Made by a program: the position numbers and the translations under genes. This document shows positions 9,360 to 19,450 of a stretch of DNA of 64,000 nucleotides, piece by piece. Within the stretch, counting starts at the first letter, position 1. Each line of letters begins with the position of its first letter. Below the pieces are notes generated by a model that did no database searches, had not been told where the DNA came from, and saw only the letters and a program-made list of their open reading frames with translations. This DNA is from Choristoneura fumiferana (lineage: Eukaryota > Arthropoda > Insecta > Lepidoptera > Tortricidae): positions 6,456,516-6,520,515 of the forward strand of contig NC_133481.1 of assembly GCF_025370935.1 (NCBI RefSeq). The letters run 5' to 3'.

Positions 9360-12239
9360 CTGAAAGTTAAACGCTACTTTAAAGCTCGCCCCTGAATTTC
9401 CTTATTTTGCTGTTTACTATTCTAGTGACATGCAAAGTTTTCTACGGTAATTCGAAGTTGTTAATGGGATTTAGAAACTGTAAGCAATTATTTGATATTG
9501 TTTCCGTTTCGGCTATTACAGTTTGGACTGTTACTGTTGTTGATTCTAAAATCAAATCAAATATCGAATGCAACCAAACCACGTAGAGTAGGAATTATGG
9601 CTGATGTTAATATCATTAAACAATATCGAAAATACAAACTGAGACATGGATGCACAGAAAAACCAGAAAAAGAGACCAGCGCTGGGAATCGAACCCAGGT
9701 CCTCAGCAATCCGTGCTGCGTGCTTTAACCCCTACACCACCGCTGGACAGGAATTTAGACACGAATTTTTCCTATGCATACATATCTCAGGTTGCTTATT
9801 TCTACTACGCTACTTATGCAGCAGCACTAGCGACATCTATGTTTTTCGCTCTCATCGAGAGACGTCACATTCTATCGGAACCAACCGCTCACCCAGACCA
9901 GAAAAAAAAAATAAAAAAAAAATACAAAAAGACTCCAAATAACCAATCATAATCATTAAACAATGTAAAAAAATCTATTCTTAGATTCCTATTTTGTATG
10001 TGGTAATGATTAATGTAATTAAAGATTACAATTATTAAATATGAAAAAGATATGTACCTAAGAGTGATTGATTGGTAGTTCTCTAAAAGTTTGCTTCAAC
10101 CAACAGCGACATACAAGTCAAGTCCGGTCTTTTTTAGAAAACTATAGCTAAACATTGCACTAACGAAAGAAATTACAGCATCACGTTACAAAAAGGTTTC
10201 CGAAAAGAGCAAGCCTTTTACTATATGACTTTTACCTTGTTAATCGTATTATATTGTAAATAATATGATACAACACAAAGAGATGTAGGTATTATAAATT
10301 TTGTTACGATGAAAATGCCCGTAGGTACATTATTGGAAAACATGAATAATTACCTTTTAACTTTAACCCCCACGCTTGAACTGTACAAACAATAGTTTGT
10401 GCTGCATAGAGCTTGATACATGAACAGGTTTGTGTAACTTTACGGTAAACTATCGTTACCATACACTATCAACGTATTCACAGATTCGAAATTGCTGTTT
10501 TGAACCAAAATTTTCAAGCAGCATAATTAAAAACTTATTCAGAGCTTAAGGCAGTATAATCTTTGAGCACATACCGGAGGCAAATTTTAATCTGAAGACA
10601 TGCAGGCTATCTTTCTGACATATTGTGTGGCCAAGAAATTTCTATTCCATTATGAAACTTGGGGCTTGACGATAGATTCCGAAAGTAACTAGGTATTTCC
10701 TGAATTAGTTGTTGCAGAGGCGAAAACTGTCGTGAAAACTACGACAGCCTTTCTTTACTAGTTTAACTTCAGCTTCGGATTTATTGTTAAAACTAATTCA
10801 GACATTATTGCCAGGGACAAGTATTGTGCACAAACTGTCCTGAAATGACTCCAAAATGATGAGTGTCTCATGTATAGGAGTGCCACGAGCACGAGAGTTG
10901 AAGTGAATGATTACGATTACTCACACAGCTACTTGAAGAACTGATTGCACAAAAGGATAATGAATGAAATTAATGAGTAAATGACAAAATCCCGATGTCA
11001 TTACATGACATGTGCGTGACCTTAACTCTGGTGGCACTACGTATACGACATGTGGCTTAATTTGACTTAATGCCCATGTAAATGTATTTTTACCCCGACT
11101 ACCCAAAGGAGGGTTATGTTTTTCGAGCGTATGTATGTATGTACAGTAACAGGTTAGGCAACACTAGCGCTGTCATGAGGGCAGGCTCTCACTGCACTCC
11201 ACTGTGTATGTAGGTATGTCAATTTCTTTGGTCTTCTCTGTAGCCTAACGACTGCATGGTTTAACATATCAGGTCATTAGATTCGTTAAAACTGCCAGAG
11301 TACCTAATAGAGTATATTATAATATTTCAAAATGGCTGACGCTTATTGACGCGAATTATAATATTTCAAAAATATGGAGGAGGATCAAATAAAAAGTAAT
11401 AATTAGCCCATTCCAAATGTATTTGTCATGTTACATACAACACTCCCAAGTTATCATTTTCACATGAACGTCAAAAAGTATGAAATTTCTAGCTAGTACT
11501 TAAGAGTTATATACAACTCTGGGGGCCTACCATGAACCATGATATTTTCATAAACAATCCAAACGCAGAGCAGTTCAATTTAGGCACCTAAACTGAATCG
11601 TCGAAATTGGTACCACGACGTTTATTTCTCAGAGCTGAGTCTCAATGGTTTACAAGTGAATGAAAGACCGATATTGTCTCTGGTCCGAAACTGAAACGCT
11701 AAGTCGCGAAAGGGATGCCGCTATATGCAAACCAAATATTGTATACTACATATTCAGTAAAGAGCTCGAGTTTAATGGCCATTTAGTAGTTGACATGCTC
11801 GTAAAATGCAACAGGAATTAAGAAAATAATGGGTCTACTAAACACAACTCTACACCTGGGACCGTAACCAATACTTTGGCGATTTACTTGTCTATAAAGC
11901 AAATTAAGCAAAGTACATCAATATAAAGCTTAAATTTCTATCTACGAGTACATATGTCTGCAAGTTTAAAAATAAACAGGACAGACATATCGCAGTTGCA
12001 GAAGCCAACGCCATCGCATTTTCAAGTACCCTGATATGTTGTGGGCTTGGCAATACGACATATTTTATTACGGCAGGGGCGTAAAGCTATACGTCGATCG
12101 TCAAATTCCTATGGGGCTGTTTTGAGACAAAAAGGTCAGTGTTTTCAACAGTTATAGGGCTATATCTTATAGCTAGCTAGGACAACACCGCTCAATTTCA
12201 TCCTGGACCTAGCATGTCTATAGCCTAAATTATACTTAC
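9360..12239 (-). other. intron 2 of the echinoid-like gene
   Basis: A 2.9-kb intron. It contains one 327-bp TSD-bounded element (9625-9951). Near 11095-11150 there is a short match to a dispersed sequence also seen at 63055-63110 (a GGGTTATG...GAGCGTATGTATG block). Otherwise I recognise nothing. Confidence 0.85.
9625..9951 (+). mobile_element. 327-bp retroelement with antisense tRNA-like module (family E, copy 1)
   Basis: The element is bounded by a 13-bp duplication ATCATTAAACAAT (9612-9624 and 9952-9964). It begins ATCGAAAATACAAACTGAG and ends with an A-rich run and CAAAAAGACTCCAAATAACC. Within it, read on the minus strand, is a tRNA-like stretch with A-box-like GGTGGTGTAGGGGTTAAAGC and B box GGTTCGATTCC. 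The two open frames of about 100 codons across it are not conserved in copy 2. Confidence 0.82.
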
Positions 12240-12426
12240 TGGTAGTTGGTCTCGAGCGGTATGTTCCCGATGGCGACATTGTCGTGTCCACTCGCAGTGC
12301 TGCGGACCCAGTAGTATGTGAGGGACTCCCCGGCAAGCGGCTCGAGCGCGAAGCGACAACGCAACGTAACGTCGTCGCCTTCCCGAGCGTCGTGGCCTTC
12401 ATCCTCCGCCCGCGCCCACCAAACCG
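12240..12426 (-). CDS. ed: echinoid-like adhesion protein, exon 2 (first half of Ig domain 1)
   Basis: The acceptor is TTTTTCAG|CG and the donor CCA|GTAAGT. The exon is 187 nt, enters in phase 1 and leaves in phase 2. It encodes residues 18-79: the end of the signal peptide, an acidic linker, then the first half of an Ig V/I-set fold, with the B-strand cysteine (C41, in VTLRC) and the C-strand tryptophan (W57, in YYWVR). DNVAIGN at residues 66-72 and the following ETNYQ resemble what I recall of the first Ig domain of Drosophila Echinoid, an adherens-junction protein that binds homophilically and influences EGFR and Hippo signalling. The exon is much richer in G+C than the flanking introns. 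The paralogue friend of echinoid (fred) is not excluded. Confidence 0.93.
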
Positions 12427-12550
12427 CTGAAAAAGAAAACGTTGTTGACTCTTTGTATTAACTTTGCCTATTTAATTAACGGTTACGAAGTGCTTGCGCG
12501 ATGACAGGATTGAAGGCGTAAGCAGTACGGTACTGCAGACCCTTAATTGG

Positions 12551-12825
12551 AAAAGAAAGAAAAAAGAAAGAAAGAAAATACATTTATTCACAACACAAGA
12601 CACAACAATAGTATTAAGTACAAATAGACAACACGTAGGAAAGTATGTGTCATTGCGGTTGTGAATCGGACACTGGCTCAGCATAATGCTGAAGCGTTAA
12701 TAATAAACACCCCAGCGCTGATTTTCAGCCAGCACCGTTGGTGACCCTCGGACCGCTACAAAGATATACTACACAGTTTTATTACTATACATAAGACTAC
12801 ATAAATAGAAAATTTGTAAACAATG
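12551..12825 (-). mobile_element. dispersed retroelement end with (AAAG)n tail (family D, copy 1)
   Basis: From an (AAAG)n run into ATACATTTATTCACAACACA, GGACACTGGCTCAGCATAAT, GCGCTGATTTTCAGCCAGCA and CATAAGACTACATAAATAG. The same order occurs at 61068-61322. The purine-rich run at the left is the reverse of a (TTTC)n 3' tail, so the orientation is minus. Confidence 0.75.
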
Positions 12826-13104
12826 AAACATATGAATTATTTTATGGCTTTGAAAGACATTAACATTAGTACATAAACATAATTATTATAACTATTATAC
12901 ACTCACTTGCCAAATATACAACACCGTTAGGTACGCGAGCTAAAAGGAAACATGAAATTAACAACCGAAACAAAAAGAAGTTTTGTGTAATAGTGCTGGA
13001 AGGGAGAGGAATTAATGGAATTATAGCTATTATAGTGGAAAAGTAAACTTGGTTTTGTCGTTTTATCTGAATTCAAATCATGTTTAAGCGTTTCAGCGTT
13101 TATG

Positions 13105-13165
13105 AGACTAGCTTTTGTCCGCGACTCCGTTCGCGGAGAGTTAAAATATATTGCGAAACTTCTTT
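13105..13165 (-). mobile_element. fragment of a Lep1-like Helitron 3' end
   Basis: GACTAGCTTTTGTCCGCGAC followed by TCCGTTCGCGG is the characteristic CTAG terminus plus GC-rich hairpin of the elements at 30774, 57586 and 59676, in reverse orientation. Only the end is recognisable. Confidence 0.6.
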
Positions 13166-13219
13166 ATACGGAGGTGTGTCGTCGCTGCACGTAAATTCGT
13201 CGCTCCACACTCCGCAACA

Positions 13220-13343
13220 GCAGGGCTACTACGAAACTCGAAACTCGAAGTTCGTATCGTACTCGCTCTCCTATTGAATAGTATAAGTGTCAGAGGGACC
13301 GCACGACCCGAACTTCGAGTTTAGAGTTTCGTAGTAGCCCTGC
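13220..13343. mobile_element. palindromic MITE (GCAGGGCTACTACGAAACTC ends, copy 1)
   Basis: The ends GCAGGGCTACTACGAAACTC and their reverse complement bound a 124-bp unit with little between the arms. It carries GTCAGAGGGACCGCACGAC and is homologous to 21677-21810. It could fold into one long stem. Confidence 0.78.
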
Positions 13344-13894
13344 AGGATGCGGTGGCGGTGTGATAACCGCCAAGCAGTGCATTTTGGCAACATTAACAGA
13401 TTAAGTCAAGATCTCGAGGAAAATAAACATAGAAAATAGACCCTGCGAGACAGCGAGCATGAGAAATCAAATATCTTGAATTATAACAAGTAACAATAAT
13501 ATATATATTAGGCTGAGATAAAAATAAACAATATCTACCATGTCAAATATGAGAACGGTTAGAAGTAGGAAAACGGAAGTAATTTGTTGCTATAGGGTTG
13601 AGGCGTGCCTCCAGTTTTCAAGAGAATAATAACGGGCAAGGCTCAATGTCCTCTAGGAAAGAACATGAGCTTCACTAATGATTAGAACATGACCTGGATC
13701 CTCAAGTTAATTAATGTGGATTCCACATATTATGTAAGTACCTACACATAGAGAGGGGTTTGCTTTTCATTTCTGATGAAGTGATGAATATCAAAGGTAC
13801 GTTCGTATCCTAAAATATGTGTGTATTTATGTATTTTATTTTATATTTAGTTATAGATATAATCATGTTTTATTTATGTGTTATATATTTAATT

Positions 13895-13980
13895 TATTCA
13901 AATGTTTTGCTCTAGATCCTTTTTGTTTTTCCTTTTTGTACAATAAAGAGTATAAACAAACAAACAAACAAAATATATTA
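13895..13980 (+). repeat. retroelement 3' tail with (AAAC)n
   Basis: TTTTTGTACAATAAAGAGTA followed by (TAAACAAACAAAC) has the form of a LINE/SINE 3' end with an AATAAA-like signal. Similar GTACAATAAAGA tails occur in reverse at 14668-14700 and 58362-58385. Confidence 0.5.
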
Positions 13981-14142
13981 TGTTTCGACTGTAAAATTTA
14001 ACCAAAGACAAAGGATTTTTGCACACGAGTCAATTTATGTCAAGGCGAGAAAACTTATTTGGAGATTACATTTATAAAGCAGTGAAATGCAGAGTTTGTA
14101 AATAATATGCTACTTATATACAGCAGAGTGCAGCAGCAGAGT

Positions 14143-14424
14143 TGTAGGTGGTAGGACCTTGTGCAAGGTCCGCCCGGATTGCTACCACCATCTTGCTCGC
14201 TAATCCTGCCGTGAAGAAGCAGTGCTTGCACTGTTGTGTTTCGGCGTGGAGAGTAAGACAGCCGGTGAAATTACTGGCACTTGAGGTATCCCATCTTAGG
14301 CCTCTTGGTTGGCAACGCATCTGCAATACCCTTGGTGTTGCAGATGTTTATGGGCGGTGGTGATCTCTTACCATCAGGAGACCCACTTGCTCGTTTGCTA
14401 TCCAGTCGAATAACAAGAAAAAAA
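14143..14424 (+). mobile_element. dispersed retroelement 3' end (family C, copy 2)
   Basis: The most complete plus-strand copy, from TGTAGGTGGTAGGACCTTG to CCAGTCGAATAACAAG(A)n. It includes the segment missing from copy 1 (CAGTGCTTGCACTGTTGTG). Opposed open frames of about 70 codons across it are chance frames. Confidence 0.82.
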
Positions 14425-14449
14425 GAGTACAACAAAAATTACAAAACGC

Positions 14450-14575
14450 ACCTTTAAAATTAAACTGAAATAATTCGAAATTTTCTCATTTTAAAATTCA
14501 ACCAGATTGTGTTTTATTTAAAGTTTATTTTGGAAATGTGAATATTTCGAATTGTTTCAGTTTAATTTTAAAGGT
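14450..14575. repeat. palindromic AT-rich element
   Basis: Left arm 14450-14484 (ACCTTTAAAATTAAACTGAA...) and right arm 14541-14575 are reverse complements over 35 bp with a few mismatches. A 56-bp AT-rich loop separates them. It lies between retroelement family C copy 2 and a MITE fragment. Confidence 0.7.
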
Positions 14576-14599
14576 CCAAAAATACGATGTCCACATTCA

Positions 14600-14662
14600 A
14601 TGAGGGTTTCTTGACAGCCGAAATATCGCTAGAGGGCGTTAGTATCGAGAGGTCTATTTGCC
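14600..14662 (+). mobile_element. truncated copy of TTAA MITE family F
   Basis: CAATGAGGGTTTCTTGACAG, CGAAATATCGCTAGAGGGCG and TTAGTATCGAGAGGTC match the right end (reverse-complemented) of the element at 49682-49867. The other half is missing and the next repeat starts at 14664. Confidence 0.6.
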
Positions 14663-14663
14663 A

Positions 14664-14770
14664 TTACAATACAATACAATACAAAGACTCTTTATTGTAC
14701 ATCAGAAATAGTAAGCGATACAGAAAACAGGTACACGGAGAGAAAATTACATTACAGTCTTGCTTGTAAT
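14664..14770 (-). mobile_element. retroelement 3' end with AATAC tail
   Basis: (ATTAC)(AATAC)n followed by AAAGACTCTTTATTGTACAT and CAGAAATAGTAAG is the reverse of a tail carrying TGTACAATAAAGAGTCTTTG. A shorter copy lies at 58362-58400. Confidence 0.6.
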
Positions 14771-15450
14771 TAACTAATCACAAAATTGACGCAAATGTCA
14801 AAATTATACGAACTATCCCACTAGCCTGTCCCATAGACCTTCAGATGCTTCATTGTTTCATACATTTGATAATACAACTAAAACAACCATAACTGATCAA
14901 CTTAGTTTCGAGGAATAAACAATTTTTAGAATAATCTAAAGTTAAAGAAAATTTAGAGGCATAAAAGGCGTACTGGCTTACTAGCTACAGCCGACCATTT
15001 ATTGCGTGGAGGACATTATGAAATCAATTTAGCAAATTTATGAATCCAATTCACAGAAAGCTCTTTGAGAAAAATCCAATTAAAAACCTTCCTTTCCTGT
15101 TAACTTATTAGAATTTCTGATAGGAATTAATCGTAAATAAAAATAACTTTGGATTTTCTCCATCCACGCTACACCGGTACTCTGCAATACCTACGTATTA
15201 TGTTGGCGAAGCAATTTTTCGGGTCAACTATAAGCACTAGCGCAACTGTTGGTTATTCACACCTCCCACAGACCTTTCACCTTTTCCGCTAAGCTTTCCA
15301 GCAATTTTCTTATTCGAGATGAAGATGTGTTTGCGCATAATGACAGATGAAATTTGAAGCAAGAATCTTATTTTCAAAGCATGCATGATAAAATATTATA
15401 AATCTACTCGCTGTACACAAATTCAAGCTTAGGTATATCTTGGCAGCACA

Positions 15451-15458
<8 letters not shown>

Positions 15459-15503
<45 letters not shown>

Positions 15504-15557
15504 CGTTGTGTGTGTGCGTGCGTGTGCGTGTGCGTGTGTGCGTGCGTGCGCGTGCGT
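15459..15557. repeat. (GT)n microsatellite with GC-interrupted end
   Basis: About 40 bp of pure TG repeat is followed by a TGCG/TGTG-interrupted part. The opposed reading frames across it, which give polar low-complexity peptides, are artefacts. Confidence 0.95.
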
Positions 15558-15714
15558 AAACCTCCAGTTCAATACATTACATTGCAATATTTTTATCCTG
15601 ATATTTCTCACCGGTGTTCTTATTACAGCGTAATGAAGATCACGACGGAAATTTTCAGAATTCCCAATGGAATCCAGTAAAATCCTACTCGAAATCCTCT
15701 CCATTCCACAGCTA

Positions 15715-15976
15715 CGACTGCTGGGCACAGGCCTCCTCACATAATTAGAGGGCTAGGGCCGTTAGTTCCCACGCGGGCCCAGTGCGCATTGGGAACTTCA
15801 CAGTTGTGTCCAGGTTTCCTCACGATGTTTTCCTTCACCGTAAAGCTTGTGGTAAATTTCAAATGTAATTTCGCACAGGAGCTTCGAAAAACTCACGAGG
15901 TGCGGGCCGGGGTTTGAAACCCACGAACCTCGGCTTGAGAGGCGATAGGTCAAACAAACCACTAGGACACTACGAA
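15715..15976 (-). mobile_element. tRNA-derived SINE (family A, copy 2)
   Basis: It matches 1843-2161: CTGCTGGGCACAGGCCTCCT, TTCCCACGCGGGCCCAGTGC and CCTCACGATGTTTTCCTTCA, then the tRNA-like head (GGCGATAGGTCAAAC...CCACTAGGACACTA). The B box is altered (GGGGTTTGAAACCC) and the head carries a 4-bp duplication (CAAACAAACC). The (ATG)n tail is lost. Confidence 0.82.
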
Positions 15977-15981
15977 ACTGG

Positions 15982-16257
15982 TTTTTTTTATTCGACTGGA
16001 TGGCAAACGAGCCAGTGGGTCTCCTGATGGTAAGACATCATCACCGTCCATAGACACCTGCAATATCAGGGGGATTGCAGATGCGTTGCCAACCTAGAGT
16101 CCTAAGATAGGATACCTCAAGTGCCAGTAATTTCACCGGCTGTCTTACTCTCCACGCCGAAACACAACAGTGCAAGCACTACTGCTTCACGGCAGGATTA
16201 GCGAGCAAGATGGTGGTAGCAATCCGGGCGGACCTTGCACAAGGTCCTACCACCTGC
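15982..16257 (-). mobile_element. dispersed retroelement 3' end (family C, copy 3)
   Basis: The reverse complement of copy 2, with an 8-T run at its left (its poly-A-like tail) followed by ATTCGACTGGATGGCAAACG. It lies directly next to SINE family A copy 2, tail to head, which suggests that one inserted at the edge of the other. Confidence 0.82.
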
Positions 16258-16718
16258 AAAAGGTGTATAATATTATAACACATTATAATTTAAGTATAAT
16301 TTAATTGTGTCGCAGCTTCTAACAAAAGCCTAACTGATTCCAAGCCATTTCAGAAATTCAATAAGTATTAAAAAAATAGTGTATCATGTAGGCAAATGAA
16401 ATTTCCTGCAAGCCAATACAAAAACATGTTTCCAGACAGCCAATTTGCTGAACTCAAACGTACCTTTGTAATAACGCTAAGTACGAGTAGAGCTTCTGTC
16501 TAATTAAGTCTGGATTCAAGTATGAACGAGCTAACATAATAAAGTAATATGCACTATCAATAAGGTCAACATAATTCTAACCAAGCTTCTATTTAATGCA
16601 CCGTAATTATATTCTGGCCATTGCATTAATCTCATGAGGTACGCTGGTGTTCAACAACATTATACCTAATTGTAATTATGAGTGTAATATTATTCCTTTT
16701 CAGTTTAGGTATCAGGTA

Positions 16719-16977
16719 CAGTCGAGTTCATAAACTTGTGAGCAAAAATTTGATCGAAAATATCTGAACCCGCTTCTGAACTACGCCATTAAAAAAAGAG
16801 TCGTGTTCAGATATTTGTTGTCAGACTTCGAACTTTTTCACAGAAAAACGCTAAAGTGACTTGTTAATTAGTATTAAAAAATTAAGAGTGATGAAATAAT
16901 AATGAGGACATAATACCATAAGTGATTTCTTTAATACAAGATTTGTTTTGCCTACTGTAAATACTTTTTGTTGACTG
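16719..16977. mobile_element. MITE with CAGTC ends and TA target duplication
   Basis: It begins CAGTCGAG and ends with GTTGACTG, each next to TA (16717-16718 and 16978-16979), as for mariner-type insertions. Internally AATATCTGAAC and GTTCAGATATT form a second inverted pair. Non-coding, 259 bp. It shares its terminal motif with the element at 28281-28416. Confidence 0.6.
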
Positions 16978-17597
16978 TACTTACTTGCATTTCTACATTA
17001 ATAATGTAACTAAAATTCAAGACAATCCCTCTACTGGCAGTCAGTTAAATATAACTTGCAGGATTTGATTAAGCGCAGAACAGAACAGACATACCGTTTA
17101 CTAGTAACGGAAGTCGCGACAGAGCAAACTAAATAAAAGCTATAAAAAATCCTCCCCCCTTCTGAGGTTCTCCATCAATCCGTAGTTTGCCTGTAATTTT
17201 AAAGCCGTTTTGTACAAGCTTATCATAAATGCCACAGGTGGAATACTTAGAAACATTTTGACACGTGTTTAATCTAAACATGACGAGAAATTAAACGACA
17301 AAAACAAGGTAAACAGGATACCTCCTATATTAAATCAGTTCAAGGTTCTTGTCGTGATTGAATTCATAATATTATTCCTGTAGATCCAAAGTGCGACTTT
17401 AACAGCATTTTTATTGCTGAAACTTGATATAGCGAATATTATGATATCAATACTTGACAAGGGAAAATATTTCATGTAAGTATATCGGAAAAAATATAGC
17501 TACATTAAAGAATGTATTCTGTAGAAATGATAAGGGATCAGACATCGAATTCACTGTATATCTGTAAATTATAGGATCAAATAAAGCCGAATATGGG

Positions 17598-17876
17598 CAA
17601 TCAGGGGAAAAACCTCGTATAGTTTTGAAAATTGGTACAGTTGGTATCCGGATGAACATTCTAAAAATCCTCAAGGGTCGGGGGGTGTGCTGACGGTTTA
17701 AGGGGAGGGTTGAAGGTAGGTACCTTTTTTTAGGTTTTTGCTCATATCTCGAATATCTGTACAAATAGCATTATGATTACTTCGGACAAAAGTTTCTACA
17801 TAAAATTTCCTACAAATTTGGTCGTATTCATTTTATCTCTACGATTTATACTTTAGGAGCTACGGGTTGTGTAAGT
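17598..17876. repeat. left inverted arm of a transposon relic
   Basis: GTTTTGAAAATTGGTACAGT, GAACATTCTAAAAATCCTCA, TTTCTACATAAAATTTCC and GGAGCTACGGGTTGTGTAAG recur, reverse-complemented, at 18347-18568. This arm carries an extra segment of about 85 bp (around 17710-17790). Confidence 0.75.
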
Positions 17877-18102
17877 TTTAACAAATTTAAAAAGTAGACG
17901 ATTTAAGAATAACGAAATGAGTTTTCAATTTTTATTTAAGAATAGAAGAAGCAAATCAGTCTGTCTTTATTATCTTATTCATCGTCTTCTACATCAACAT
18001 CTTCGTCTTCTACTTCTATGATATCTACATGTACCTACATCGTTTGTACACGAGCCTAAGCAGCGGAGGCATATTAGACTAGGATCAGTGGTGGTAATTG
18101 GC

Positions 18103-18243
18103 TCATCGCTTCCAACCCCACATTTCGGGAGGCATTTCGTTACTCAGCCACTCTTGTAGTTGGTGGAATACTCGTAATGCGTGATATTTTGCTGACCCTT
18201 TAGTAGGGAGGAGAAGGGAGAGATCAGCTTTCGACTTGGTGCT
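18103..18243 (-). pseudogene. coding remnant of a transposon-associated arthropod protein
   Basis: Between the two inverted arms the minus strand reads STKSKADLSLLLPTKGS then AKYHALRVFHQLQEWLSNE then PPEMWGWKR and a stop. The pattern (LPPT-x-x-x-A-x-x-HS-x-RV-x-x-Q-x-W followed by x-E-WGWK) matches, from memory, an uncharacterised protein family scattered in arthropod genomes. After a frameshift the next frame continues EPITTTDPSLICLRC with cysteines, and later an acidic stretch (EVEDEDVDVEDDE, about 17976-18020), as expected for that family's C-terminus. It is short, shifted and without a start, so non-functional. I cannot name the transposon family. Confidence 0.55.
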
Positions 18244-18346
18244 GGATTTTACAAAAAGCTAGTATCGATGGATGTTAAGATCAAGCTGAGTAGTGGGCGC
18301 ACGATATATTGTCAAAAACATTTTGCTATGGCTTCCGATGTTGATG

Positions 18347-18568
18347 TTACACACCCTGTAGCTCTTAAAGTATTCATCGTAGAGCAAAAATAAAGATGAC
18401 CAAATTTGACGGAAATTTTATGTAGAAAACAATCCCCCCCACAACCTCAGCACAGCCCCCACCCCCCTTGAGGACTTTTTGTTTGTTCATCTGGATACTG
18501 CAAGGTATAACTGTACCAATTTTCAAAACTACATGTATTTTTTCCCATGATTTTGTTAATTTTCTCAC
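18347..18568. repeat. right inverted arm of a transposon relic
   Basis: This is the reverse-complement partner of 17598-17876. The two poly-C runs (18425-18432 and about 18455-18470) correspond to G-rich runs in the left arm. Together the arms enclose about 470 bp with the coding remnant. Confidence 0.75.
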
Positions 18569-19384
18569 CTGAAAATACAAGCTAATCTCTTAATTTCTGA
18601 ACGGTAACTATAAAGGAAAAACTTTCGAGGCATTGTATAATAAAAATTACAATAGAGATGCCCCAAATATTAAAATTTGACGTATGAAATATATTGAACA
18701 CTGACTTTGAGAATTATCTGCATAAACACGCATGGCTCCCCTGCACTGAGGCCCAACTCTGCAAAAGAAATGTATTCCTAGCTAATGTACGAATTCCCAA
18801 TAGCTGCAGCCCACTGCCTTGTATTTATATAATGCAAGCAGCTTTTTGTTCGTGCAACTTTATTTCAAATGAAAAAGGATACGCAAGAACTAGAATTCAG
18901 TATAAAAATAAATATTGTTACCTAAATCTAACTTAACCTTGTACAAAAATGGTCCACATTACAAATGTATAGTAATAATGAACAAAATTCCTGACTCAAT
19001 AAAGCAAGAAACTCGTGACAATGTGTTTAAGAATTAAAGAAATTATTAATTGCGAAATGTTATTATTCTGTTGAGGATTTTTAAACGATGACGACTTGAA
19101 GAGTTATAATATTATTACTGACCAGGAATTGTAAAATGTATTGTTACTTTATTAATTTTTAGTTAAATATCTAATCTTGTAATTATTAATTATAACTTAT
19201 TTGCTATTTTAAAAATGACGACAATAATTAAATAAAAAGATTTTCATAATTTGTGAATGTAATTAAGACATACTATAGTTTTCTTACTTTTAAGACAACA
19301 TTGTGTGCCTTACAGGGCGTCATGGTCTAACTTTTATATTCTGTAACACCTTAATTGCTATGTACATGACTTAACAATGGAAAA

Positions 19385-19450
19385 TAAATAAATAAATTCG
19401 CGGCGATCGCGGGTTCGATCCCTAGTCGGGCTGATATGTCTATGAAGAAT
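19385..19450 (+). repeat. tRNA-like fragment, probably SINE-derived
   Basis: GCGGGTTCGATCCCTAGTCG contains a perfect B box (GGTTCGATCCC) but no matching A box or acceptor stem upstream, where only (AAAT)n is found. It is therefore not a tRNA gene. Confidence 0.45.

Noticed and set aside
9660..9750. Possible minus-strand tRNA gene
   Set aside because: A and B boxes exist, but the sequence is embedded in a TSD-bounded repeat that recurs at 30290, so it is a retroelement module.
9646..9952. Two overlapping plus-strand frames of 98-100 codons
   Set aside because: They lie wholly inside retroelement family E and are not preserved in the second copy at 30290-30598.
12160..12402. 80-codon minus-strand frame over exon 2
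   Set aside because: It is in a different frame from the Ig-encoding one and runs through the exon 2 donor.
15429..15740. 103-codon frame rich in T, H and A
   Set aside because: Translation of the (GT)n microsatellite; not a gene.
19400..19430. Possible tRNA gene
   Set aside because: Only a B-box region is present. There is no cloverleaf, acceptor stem or A box.
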